Shown here one piece after another: positions 22,639 to 33,354 of a stretch of 64,000 bases of DNA (within the stretch, counting starts at the first letter, position 1; every line of letters starts with the position of its first letter). Source of the DNA: Hypholoma sublateritium FD-334 SS-4 (lineage: Eukaryota; Basidiomycota; Agaricomycetes; Agaricales; Strophariaceae); the NCBI GenBank assembly GCA_000827495.1, contig KN817621.1:1-64000 (forward strand), read 5' to 3'. A program made the translations under genes and the position numbers. Below the pieces are notes generated by a model, which saw only the letters and a list, made by a program, of their open reading frames with translations, did not search any database and was not told where the DNA came from.

Positions 22639-23958
22639 CGTGCGGTATCTTGATAACGAGTTATTTTTGCGAACTGAATGGAGGCCCGCCTACGTGCAGA
22701 ACAATGTGGGTATGAGGGGCAATGAGAGGGTACTGTGCAGAATATGACTCGGTGCGAATGCACGATCTCCAAATTTCATATCGGCGACTTTCCCGGGCCG
22801 GATGCCGGTCCGATCGTGATCCGTCGCTCTATCGCCTTTGCCGCTGCGTCGTGCGCTTGCTGGAACTCTACGGCAACTCAAGTATCGGTACTAACTTGTA
22901 CCCAGAGAGTTCTACCTGAAAGACGCCGATGGGCCATGGGGACGAACGCCGTACCCAGACCCGGTCGCGCACGGGCATACCCCAATTTTTATGCCATTTC
23001 CATGATTGATTGATGTCTGCGCGTTGTCCGACCAAGTCCGACCATTGGCGGTGTCACCGGGAAAGAACAATTTGAGAACAAAGCGCGGCTTGTGTGCGGC
23101 GGCGAGCTTTACCCTTGATATAAATATGAAGGTATCAGAGGACTCAGCACCCTGTTGAGAATTAAATGACTACTATCAGCGAAACACAAATAATACTCAA
23201 CCTGCGTGATTCTTTTGAGGTCATAATTGGACTCAGAGCTTATATAGACTGCGGTTAGTAAGAAACAATTGTGATAATACTAAACTTACATTTTTTGAAT
23301 GAGATCTGGTTTATTGGGTTTAACTCAGACAGCACCTGCTGGATTGTATCTACACTCAGCTAAGTCCCAACCGCATTGGATGTGTGGCTTCGCAGGCTGT
23401 ACTACTTAGAAGTATACTTGACCTTAAGATCGTTTAGATTATTTAGTATATAGAGGTATGAGAATATACGCATGATTTAAATTGACCTGCACAGCTGATT
23501 GTTGCACACGTTACAAAAGCACATATTCGGAGAAAGACTTCCAAGCAAAGCTGTCAACATTTCTCTGGAGTCAGACTTGCCCGGGACCAATGCATAACCT
23601 ACTTATACTGAAAAGCGTGGCTGGTGCTACTAGAAAGTATTTACAATCTCTCGCCCCCGATGTACATCACACGACCCTTCACATTGGGAACGACCGTGGC
23701 ATCCCATCTTGTTCCTCCCCAGATGCAAGTCGGTCACCATGCCCAGATACGGAGACCGTGAACGAGCTTGTTTGAGAATGCCGAAGTGGCTTTGATCATA
23801 ACACAATCATAACACGCCGGGGTGGCACAAATTTTCCAAGTCTGGAAAGCCGCTGGAAAGAATGGGGCGCAGGGCCCTGTAAGTCGAGGCTATTAGATCA
23901 TTAGATAAAGTTAAGGTTCAATAGATAATGCGAGCCAAGTAACGGGGTATCGGAGAAA
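22639..23958. other. Gene-free stretch upstream of the aminotransferase
   Basis: First about 400 bp are GC-balanced promoter-like sequence of the minus-strand gene; from about 23100 the sequence is AT-rich with short open frames only. No coding signal or RNA gene seen. Confidence 0.5.
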
Positions 23959-24637
23959 TACTATCATCGACCCACACATCGGACAGCCCTACCTTTCGGA
24001 CAGTCACACATCAGTCACACTCCATATATGGAATATTTCGAACTCAGACATCAAGCAGGTGGGCACGAGAGCGCATCGATGCGCTTCAAGTGCACCTTTT
24101 AGCTCATGGGGACGCTGATATACAGAGTTAAAAGACTGGGACAATATATTTTCACCTAAGTAGTACAATGCATGGAAGTTGTGCCAACATGCAAGGAACT
24201 GGGAACATGGGGTATACTTTTATCAATGAGTATGGACAACATAAATAGTATGGAATGCAAATTAGAGATTACTGTTCTTGTGCAAGTAAGAGTACTCAAG
24301 AGAGACTCAAGAGAGACTAGTCAACACATACCTTNAAATGTCAGTGAGCAGATTTGGAGCAGATGCGCCTTCATGGACGCGNCTTGGCCGTGTGAATGGA
24401 ATCAATGTGGCTGTGTCGAATCAATCTCCGACACGGCGCAGTTCGGCAAACGTGACAAAGANGCCAATTTTCAGCTTTTTTTNTAGGCTAGCTACTNTAG
24501 TAAAAACACCTGGAGTATNATANTAGGACTCTATNGAGCACGTATCAAAAAGAATTGGAGTGAGGGAGTAAGAAATGGGTGAGATATTCATTGTGTCCGA
24601 AAGGTAGGGCTGTCCGATGTGTGGGTCGATGATAGTA
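23959..24637. mobile_element. TA-flanked TIR element (MITE-like, 675 bp)
   Basis: A perfect 42-bp terminal inverted repeat lies at 23961-24002 (starts CTATCATCGACCCACACATC) and, in reverse complement, at 24594-24635. Each end is flanked directly by TA (23959-23960 and 24636-24637), as expected for the target site of Tc1/mariner-type transposases. The 591-bp interior has no transposase frame, so this is a non-autonomous element. Inside lies a tandem ACTCAAGAGAG repeat around 24295-24318. N bases at 24335-24535 (seven positions) mean the interior is not fully reliable. Confidence 0.85.
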
Positions 24638-26168
24638 GCACTGCACTTCATAGATAGCTTTCCAATGATAATCTTACAAACAGTTAAGCGAAGTGTCAGA
24701 TGCTGTGAACTTAAATCTGGCAGGAAATCTACTCCTATCTCCTTGTATATTATCCTGCGGGAACGGGGAAGCCTCGTCATTTTTGTCGATCAAGTAATTC
24801 AAGTCATCCCGAACGTGGATGGCAACGCCAAAATTCTGCAGCTTTGAATCAGCTCATGATGTGTCCCGTTCTATGTTTCTGATATCAAGTTTACCATGAA
24901 CGAGACTTTCTAAACAAGGTGTAAGTAGATTTAAGTGATTTAATCATTGATTCCGGTGTGGCCATGACCGGGAAGCAGCCAATAATACGTATTAGTACGT
25001 TCTATGGATGACGGCTGCAAACGGGCTGCTCTGCTCTTATTCTATACGTATTTTGATAGATATTTTGTCGGTAAAAGGACATTCGAATATTGTCATGCTG
25101 AGCCAGGAATAATAGTTGAGCCACCGGTGGCGGTATTGAAAGGGCGTGTTCAGTTTTCCCGGTCTTTCCTTTTTATATCATTATATCCACTTTCGCCCCT
25201 CCCGCGAGCCTTCGATTTGTTTCCCATCAGACAGCTATACAGCCTCCATGATCATCTGTATCATACGGAGGTGACAATCATTCTATTTCAGATCACAATG
25301 CCTATGAAGACCTTCTCGACAATCCAATTTTGAGTGATTGAGAGTCAGAACTGTCCCACTGGCATTCTTTTCTGATAACTTCAGCAAACACTGTGAGCTT
25401 CTAAACGCTTCTAATAGGGCCAGAATGCCCCACTTCTATGTCCGTCGTGACTATTCAATGGAGTGGCCGGGGGTGGGGTGAGTTCCTTATGCGTAAATTA
25501 TTCCGAACCTACAATTGCTATAGGAAACAGGCTCCCGAAAAAGAGGAGAGCGGTGTTTGCAGTGCTCATTGTCAAGCTCCATTCTCCATCAAAAGGTGCT
25601 CAACCCGATGGTTCAAGCTCAAGCCGGGAAGAAATTTGGTCATCTGAGTGATGAGACTGACAAGTAGACCTTGCTACTACTGACGTAGAACTTTGTACTT
25701 CAGGTCCATTGAATATGCCGATTACATTTGAACATGCCCCTGATACACACATTCCTCGCATGTTGGCACGTCAGAATCAGGGATCGGGCCATTTTGGCAC
25801 ACACAAAGAGAATGGCAAGATTTACACAGATAACGCACGCGCGACTCGACTTACACGCGACGCGTCTTGGATTCAGACGCGTCAGAGCGCGTCACTCGTC
25901 TCTGACATAGATTTCAAAACTGTGTTGCTATTACTCTCGTCGCAGCTTAATTCTTGAGGCTCGGGTTGGTATGTCGCCGGCCTAATCAACAATGGTCAAC
26001 TCAAGGGAAAAATATTTGGCACTACAGCATCGCGCACATTACTTCAAAAGAAGCTCGGAGATGATGATCAATGTATTGACTTTCGACAGCTTTCTTACTT
26101 GTGTCTATGCAATTGAAAGAATTGACCCGACATGGTCTGAGTTTGCTTAGAAGGAAGAATAACCTTCG
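24638..26168. other. AT-rich gene-poor stretch
   Basis: Only short frames without codon bias. A stretch at 25820-25905 has an unusual concentration of CGCG and ACGCG motifs (GCACGCGCGACTCGAC; CACGCGACGCG). Nothing else can be supported. Confidence 0.45.
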
Positions 26169-26180
26169 TATATATAAAAG
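26169..26180 (+). promoter_or_regulatory. TATA box of the SnoaL-like gene
   Basis: TATATATAAAAG lies about 90 bp upstream of the ATG at 26267, a good consensus TATA. Confidence 0.6.
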
Positions 26181-26266
26181 GAGTAGTCACCGCCCCATAC
26201 TGTTACCTTCGCATTTCCTTCGACCACCAATTGCAGCACTCATCCTGTTGACCTTACATCACGTCT

Positions 26267-26823
26267 ATGCTTAGCTCTTTGTCTCAGTGGTCCGAACAGC
26301 ACATACGCGCCGTCTTTGAAGCCCCAACCGAGCAGGAATCGTTACAAGCAATGAAGGAGACATTTTCCCCTTCTATCAAAGCATACTTGAATGGAAAACC
26401 CTTGGGATTTGCCGAGATTCGAAGCATGATCTTGCTCATGCGCAATAACTCTCCGAATGGCCTGAAGATTCGGTGGCTGCAAGCAGTCGAGGCCCCGCAT
26501 GACGCATGTAACAGGGTATGTGATGTTAGTATTACTGCAAGATAAGTCACCCACACCTTTTGCAGGGAGGCTCCATGGGTGGATCATATATAATCAGTGG
26601 CATCTTGAAAACAAAAATGGGAACTGAGAAACCTGTAGAATATTATAGGCGTAAAACGGTGATTGTCAAGTATGTTCCAACGTGTTTTATTATAGTTTTG
26701 CACTTAACGAATGTCTGTGACAGGATAGAGTCTCAAGCAATTTCCAATGATCGCTTCGAGGATAGTCGGAGAATAGTCGACTTGGATTTTGTAGCATCCG
26801 ATTTCCCAGTGGACGAGGAGTAA
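26267..26823 (+). CDS. Small SnoaL/NTF2-like fold protein (150 aa)
   Basis: Three exons: 26267-26515, 26566-26669 and 26724-26823, with introns of 50 and 54 bp. The protein starts with a long helix (SLSQWSEQHIRAVFEAPTEQ), continues with MKETFSPSIKAYLNGKPLGF and RSMILLMRNNSPNGLKIRW, then strands around SMGGSYIISGILKTKMG and ends FVASDFPVDEE. Size and helix-then-sheet order fit the SnoaL/NTF2-like small proteins common in Agaricomycetes; no catalytic residues can be named. It is tail-to-tail with the F-box gene (166 bp between stops). A decayed inverted copy of both genes lies at 5.8-7.1 kb. Confidence 0.7.
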
Positions 26824-26988
26824 GTACCACTGGCAACGCCATGCATTACTTGTTTGAGTGATTATTAGTATTGCTTACAGAAGTTCCAAGATAGAATAGC
26901 AAGTGTTGGTTTCGAAAGTCATATAATTTAGGCATTTCGACCTTGATTGGGACCGTTTTCACAGCATTAGGCTATGATGTAAAATTTA

Positions 26989-28736
26989 TTATTTTGAGAA
27001 CCATTTGCAATGATTTGAAAGGAAAGCGTCGTGCTCGCGACCGATTTGCAACCCACGGCCATTCATATTGGCGATGATTGTGGAAACTGTGCCGTCCTCC
27101 GCTCTGCTGATCATGGCCGAGACGTAGGGCAATATTGGCATACACATATCCGTCACCATGCTTAATTGCGGACATGAATCGGCCAGAGAACGAGCCGTCT
27201 GTATAAATTCTGGGACTGCTCCGAGATTGATCCCTTCCGATTCGGGCGCTTGTAGGGAGCCATCATAGTATAGGCGCTCTAGCGACTGTAATGTTGAAAG
27301 AGCAGGTGTGATCTTTGTCTGTCGAAAGGCCTGAGTGAATATTAACATAATTCAAAAGAAGGATTAAGCTGACAATATCTTTGGGGCTTAGAGGATTTCC
27401 GTGCAACCCGAGCTCCTGCACGCCTGGTGCTCCCCGAGCAATTGAATGCATGAAATTTTCTGTAACGTTCCATCCATTGAGATACGGCCGTCCCGTATGG
27501 AAGATCCCGTTTTCGTCCTCATGCCACATTACACCTTTTGCGAACTGCGGAATTGCACTGTAGTAGCCCGGTGTTTGATGGATTTCAAGGCTCTTCAGAT
27601 TTGGGAGACCGTTCGGAAGAACAGAACGGAGAAGATATGGAACCTGAGAGTTTGTGCTGCGAATAATAGACAAAGTCGATAATCGATGGAGAATGTTAGC
27701 CAGTGCCAGAGCGTCCGCAAAGCCGCACTGTATGATTTCAACTTTAAGCAGTCCACTCGTCCGATCAAAGGGGGTGTTTTCACCTTGAGATGCTTCAGAT
27801 TTGGCAAGATTTCCACACTAGTGTCGTCGTGGAACAGAGTCTTTTTGTTCAGTCTGTCGATCAGCTCAAGCCGTTCCAAGTGTGGATGACGGCGCCAAAA
27901 TTCCATTGCCTCTGTTCGGATGAGGTTGTGTTCGTCGCCCATTCTGATACTGATTCCACCGAGGACAAGAGAAGTTAAACGAGAAAACGTGAGGTTGAAT
28001 ATTGCAGATACAGAGAATAGCCTTTTGGATTTTTGGAGGTCTATGTGTAGATATTGAATGCAGGATGTGAGATGCGGTATATTGCGAAACATATATTCAA
28101 GATCTTTGTTGCCAGCGACAGACGGGGAGATATTTGCAACGCCAATTTTTTGGAATCCCTATACGCCAATAAATTAAGTTGATTGCGACAGCAATATAAA
28201 ATTCTACGGACTCTGAATAAGGCAAAGTCGTAAAGCCCCGAAGACTTCAGCTGGCCCTCTTCGTAGTCTAGAAAACCAAATACAGACAATGCTCGCAGGC
28301 GAGGGCATTTTTTAAGCAAGATGTTAATGAAGCCTGCGGGAAAGAAGGGGAGACGAGACAATCTAGACTCAGACTGTTGACGAATCTCTAAACTGTGGAT
28401 TAAAGGCAGAGCTCCAGCTTTCACGAGTTGAATGAAAAGTTCAATGCTACTGTAGCATTTGGACAATGCGTCCGGAGTGAGGCTGATATAAATTTCTCTT
28501 ATCTTCGTTCCGAGACTGTTGTCAATTTGTATCTTCTGCAGGAAGATCAGGGCAATATCCGCATCTCTGAGCACCACGCTTCGATACAAGCACTGCAGGC
28601 CCACAGTGTCATGAAGCTTGCGGTTTGCGAGCGCCAAGGAAAGCAGAGTTGCTGGTTTGCAATGCAAGGGAAGATAAGAAGCGATGAGGAATATGAGCTC
28701 TGGGTGCAAGTTTGCTAAAGGAGACTTTGGGTTCAT
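26989..28736 (-). CDS. F-box protein with leucine-rich repeats (531 aa)
   Basis: Four exons on the minus strand: 28212-28736, 27784-28158, 27374-27727 and 26989-27330; introns 53, 56 and 43 bp. The F-box is at about 9-50 (LANLHPELIFLIASYLPLHC, then LALANRKLHDTVGLQCLYRS). The rest contains LRR-like segments: KKCPRLRALSVFGF, HPHLERLELIDRL, LPNLKHLKV, LPNLKSLEIHQTPG, GAPGVQELGLHGNPLS. Function: probable SCF ubiquitin-ligase substrate receptor; target unknown. The ATG at 28736 is chosen because the F-box starts a few residues later. Exons 3 and 4 and the downstream gene are duplicated at 5.8-7.1 kb. Confidence 0.88.
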
Positions 28737-28878
28737 GGCTAATGGGTGATTCCAGAGAGAATTCAAGTTTGAGTTGACTCGGAGGCGTGGGATTGGCACT
28801 GAGAGCAACGGTGCTGGCAGTGGCAGGGAAATATATGAGTCGGCCCGGCCATCTCTCGCCCGCATCCTATCCGTCGAC

Positions 28879-29459
28879 TGCCGAAATGGCGAATAACGGC
28901 GCCTCGACCATGCGCGCGAGCGTCCTCAACCACATCGCCGCTTCCTCCGCGGCTGCGTCCGAGTCCTCGCAGGCGCACACTCCCGAACGCTGTCCATGGG
29001 ACATTCAGAGCCGTCTTCACCGCACAGCCGACTGTACGAAAACGATATCGAGGTCGAGGCGCGCAGGCAGGACCTCCCCGACTCAAAATTCGCGGACGAT
29101 GCGCAACCGCTGGACGGAGATAAAGATGAGCGCACGGACACCGCAACATCCGAGGCGAGCGATCAGGGTGAAAGCGACCGGACAATGTGCTGCAGAAGAT
29201 TCTCATCACGCGCGCGTCGCTGACGCAACGCGGCACCGTGCTGCATCTCGCCGGAGGACGCCAGGGGCCTGCGTCCGCATACGACCCCCGCCGCCAGCGT
29301 CAGCGTATGCGCGCGAGTCGTTACGACTCACGGGGCCCGTATTCCCCGAGTTCCTCGGTGGGCGAGGGAGAACGACTTTCGCACTTGCGTTGCAGCGGTT
29401 CACTGTCAACTCTCGCGTCAATGCTCTCACGGGAGTCGTCTGTGGCGTCTGTCGTCTAG
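28879..29459 (+). pseudogene. Probable decayed gene with GC3-rich blocks
   Basis: Three plus-strand blocks show strong third-position GC but in different frames: about 28885-28990 (reads MANNGASTMRASVLNHIAAS), 28996-29180 (DIEVEARRQDLPDSKFADD) and 29187-29459 (VLQKILITRASLTQRGTV ... stop TAG 29457-29459). No splice sites of normal spacing connect blocks two and three; a one- or two-base shift near 29183 would. Most likely a frameshifted pseudogene, or an assembly error. Family not recognised. It is divergent from the F-box gene. Confidence 0.35.
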
Positions 29460-29599
29460 CTTGTGTCCAGTGTCCGCACGCTCGCCCCCTGGCGACACAG
29501 CGCGCCACATCTGCCGTGCTCCCGGAACCGTGGAAAGCCCTCACTCCGCCACAGCGGCGACGAGAACTGACTCTGTCCAGATTGCAAGAGACTTGACTT

Positions 29600-30533
29600 C
29601 TGGGGAAAATCTCGGCCAGACGCTGAAGTGCTTGTTTTTACGATCTTTTTCTGGGGGGAGCTGAGGTGTTGACTTGGGCATGACTCGATTAAATTAGAGA
29701 TCGACGTTGATGACGATGTGTGCATGCCTTCGCCCGAGTGCAGCTGGCTACGCACGACACAGTCGTTATGTTGGCCAACTTCATCCCTGGCACCCAGAAA
29801 AGCTCATATTGCTGCAGGACCTCTATGTGTGGTGTTTGCGTGGTGTCCGTGTTTGGGCCCTGGGACTACTATCTTCTCTCGCGCCATGTACTGTGAATCC
29901 GCTGTGCACAGATGTACACTCAGCGCGTGAAAATTCCGCCCCACATCAGTGCCTTCTTCCCCACTTTACCTCTCCCCACTTCAGAGCCTCAGCATCGCAT
30001 ACTACTGTGTTCTTCCGCTATCCGCCGCCGGTGTGGACCTAGCTTGAAGCAGTGCATCCACGCCTCATGACTGGCTCTGCAACAATCCATCGCATAATGT
30101 CGATCCAGGGATCAACGCGCAGACGTCATCTACTCTGGCGTAACGTGGGCTTGGGTTTGCAATGAGACCATGAAAGCTTGAGAAGGATTTCAATTGTTTT
30201 TCGAAATTGCCGTTTGTCCGTGTTGATGTAGTTTTGAAGGACCAATTTGTAACAATAGTGAATATCTTACAATCCACGCGGCCAAAAGAGTACGCGTACG
30301 TTTTACTCTTCCTTGCTCCAGCTCTTTGAAATAAACCCGAAGTGTTGTTTAACTTGGTGGTGCATTGTGCGTCTGTAAGCCGGTATACCATATAGGTAGT
30401 CTAGTGTGCATAGAAATGTGGTGCATAGCGAGATCTTGGAGATTCGAGACTAGGAGCTAGATATTATATTCTAACCGTTCTTGGAAATGTGTGATAGTAA
30501 ATATCCCGATATTGAAGAGAGCGAGTATGATAT
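29600..30533. other. Intergenic, with 3' flank of the GH79 gene
   Basis: No gene seen. The last about 100 bp before 30534 resemble the sequence after the second GH79 gene (around 33240-33350), so the tandem duplication includes some 3' flank. Confidence 0.5.
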
Positions 30534-32580
30534 TCAGAATAACAGTTTGGCGAAGGTGCCAATAAATAGCGCGAATAAAGATAAGCAAGGCAACGTGGAG
30601 AAGGTTGGCGCATTGGACAGATACGACCCAATCGACGCTATCGTGGAGTTTCCGGAGAATAGAATGCCGTCCCCGAAGGCAACGAGAGCGGCAGAGGGAC
30701 CCGGGAGCGTCAGCTGGCACCCATTTTCGCAGGACATCTCGACGAGCTGCAGATCACCCTCCAAGTCCCCGTTCGTGCTTACCGTCTGGCCTGCCCAAGA
30801 TATGTTTGTCTTCTCGTAGACGTCCGGCGCGGTAAGGATCTTGATCTGCACTTTCTCAGTCATCCCGGGAGGGAGGACAAAGACCTGAGGTATACCCGCG
30901 TAGTTGATAAGAGCAAGGCTGGCGCGCTCTGCATTGGCGTTATAGATTCCGTAGGCGGCGACGGTAGCGGTGGGTGAGGTGATTGAATTATTGAGATTAA
31001 GGTCGATGATGATGGTACCGCCCTCATATGTAGATTCAGCGAGGAAAAGAGCACCGTAATAAGGTGACCCTGTTCGCCAGCCTGGTTCGGTCGAGTTTTC
31101 AGGGGTTGGGGGATCGAAGAGGTTATATTGGACTCCAAATTCACGTGTGTGCAGGTAGACCGCGCTGTAGTTCATTGAGGCAGACTTGAGGCCCACGTCT
31201 ACTGCCCATAGAGCGGTGGCAAACTGTACGTGCAATCATGTTAGTTATAACAAATATACGAGATATCATCTGAGTACTCGCCGTCGCCGAGATGTTAGAA
31301 CCTCCGCAAGCAACAGAATTATACTCAGTAAGGAGAACGGGGACACTCTGGCTTTGGGCTTTTAACACCCCATCCGTCTGCCATCCAACGTAATTTTCGA
31401 CTGTTGATGTTTGGTAAGAATATTGGTTTTGAAGTTCACCATTGCCGCTGGGCGACGTACCGTTTGAATGAGTAGTGAAATACGTGATATTAGTATTATC
31501 GGCATTCTCGCCCGAGCAAGCATGCTTTGGATAATGCTGTAGTCTGTGAGATTCAACATGAACTTGAAATTACAAACAAGAGTAAGAGCCGAGACCCACG
31601 TATAATATTTGTACGGAAAGTACTGGTCCAAACCGGCGCTAAGAACATCATCTAAAGTCCTGTCCTTGATATTAGCATCACACAAGCTGGATAGACTCTA
31701 GACATACCAGCTACAGCAGATTGTTGGACCACCAATGATCTTCTCTTCCTCTGACATTGCGCCGACTTCTTCTAATAAATCGAGAGAAGCACCAATTTCC
31801 GGGACCTGTCGTTATCAACAAATGATAATAGATGGATGTAAAAGAAGAACATACATAGGCGGAAATGTTATACGCGTCGCGCTCTCCATGACCGGCATAA
31901 AGATCAGGCTCATTCCCTAAAAGAAGTGCATCTAGTCTATCACCCAATTTCTGGCGTGCAGCTAAAGCAAGTGTCTGTACATTCGTGAAATTATCTGGAG
32001 TTCGCATGCTCAAACCAATAAGGAATTGCATAGCGCCAATTTTGTCTGCCATTCCGTTTAAGATGTCGAAGAACATGGGACCGAAATTGACCGGGATATC
32101 GTTGAAGTAAGGGTCGTCTTCGACTTGCTCCAAAACGGATGTCATGTTTGAGATGTAGGTCGAGCTAGGTGTCTGCGTGAGGTATGTTCCCGCAAAGAGT
32201 AAATAAACTAACTCACCCGTCCATCCCATTGCCACCAACTCTGATCCTGAGAGGTTTGGACATCCGAGCCGCGAGATTGTGCATGTAGTTCTGCATGGCT
32301 GTCGGCTGCAAATTCACGGACTTCCCCCCTAAGGACGATATGTTCTAGGAATGAGACCACGTAATGGAGTAAAAAATTGAAGACAACACGTACAGAGTGT
32401 ATCAAAGGAGCTCAATTCAAATGAAACGCCTATGAAATGGTCCTCTACCACATTCATGAGGGCGCTCGTGGGGGGTTTTTCAGGAAACGTAACATTGAGA
32501 GGTGCCGGTGGACCTGCGTGGGCGTATTTGAAGGCAACTGAGACTGTCAGGATAAAGAGAGTCAGGTAGCTTGTAGACAT
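30534..32580 (-). CDS. GH79 beta-glucuronidase-type glycoside hydrolase, copy 1 (552 aa)
   Basis: Eight exons on the minus strand: 32394-32580, 32217-32328, 31855-32164, 31708-31805, 31600-31659, 31461-31543, 31282-31400 and 30534-31223. The seventh intron starts GC (GCGAGT) instead of GT. N-terminal signal peptide (MSTSYLTLFILTVSVAFKYA). Conserved GH79 blocks: NYMHNLAARMS, RIRVGGNGMDGSTY, LLLGNEPDLYAGHGE with the acid/base Glu at about 185, LQHYP, and VPVLLTEYNSVACGG with the nucleophile Glu at about 309; a C-terminal beta-rich domain follows. The end is a hydrophobic tail (LPCLSLFALFIGTFAKLLF) after a small-residue stretch, which suggests a GPI anchor. The family removes glucuronic acid or its 4-O-methyl form from arabinogalactan-type glycans. 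An in-frame ATG at 32601 would add seven residues. Confidence 0.9.
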
Positions 32581-33354
32581 CGCATAGTAACTCATCGGCA
32601 CCCCGCCAGCAAAAATGAGAGAGAGGGACAGAGAGGGGACGGGGTCCTAACTTCACACGACTGATATGTTTCCGCGCGCTCTTGGCGGGTCCGGGACCCG
32701 ATCTTCCAGGATCTTCCCCAAGCTCTTATAACCCTTTCGGAGAGGTATGAATCTCTTGGCGCACCGTCATGGTGAAGTTCGATTTTAAGCAAGCGGTGAG
32801 AAACTTTGGAATGCGATCACGATTCGGAGGTTTTATTCATCGGCAACTTGTCGGCAACTTGATCAACTCGAACAAAACTCGAAGCACTGGCCCGGGACGC
32901 CTGCCAGGGCTTCAGATTCAAAATCTTCAAGGTTAAACGTCCAGAGACTGGGGGCGCCGCGCCTTTCCGGACCCGCGTAATTTTCTGCTTCCACTGTAGG
33001 TACATAAACTCGTTAAATAATGAGCGCGCGAAAGGAGTTGGAAAGGACTCGAACACATCGCCAAGTCGAAATTGCGCAGATCCGTCAAACACCGTCCGTT
33101 ACTCAATTTCGTCGTTCAACCTATATAAGCTCAATGATATGTGCGTGAGATTACAACAGTGCGTATTCATGTCTTTCCCTTGTCCTCTCTTCGAATTGAG
33201 TAGTGTATCCAATATGGTAGTGCATAGTGAATCTGTAGAACGCTGGTGTGCACGGTAGAGATCGTGCGGATCCTTGAAGGCTGGGCATTGAATATTGACC
33301 TAGACCGGTCGTGGAATGTCACATCGGTAACATGCCAAAAATGTGGTAGTAATA
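32581..33354. other. Spacer between the two GH79 genes
   Basis: 774 bp. Contains the promoter of copy 1 (CTTATAACC near 32726-32734; read on the minus strand GTTATAAG) and the 3' flank of copy 2. A short motif, CACGACTGATAT, occurs upstream of both genes (32656-32667 and 35502-35513). Confidence 0.55.

Noticed and set aside
24295..24318. ACTCAAGAGAG tandem repeat as a possible CRISPR-like array
   Set aside because: Only two or three short units without spacers, inside a eukaryotic MITE.
28787..29596. 269-codon plus-strand frame
   Set aside because: It crosses blocks whose codon bias lies in other frames and is rich in Arg from out-of-frame GC-rich codons; only the pieces described as a decayed gene look coding.
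32817..33092. Minus-strand frame of 91 codons between the GH79 genes
   Set aside because: No start context, no similarity that I recognise, and it lies in the promoter of GH79 copy 1.
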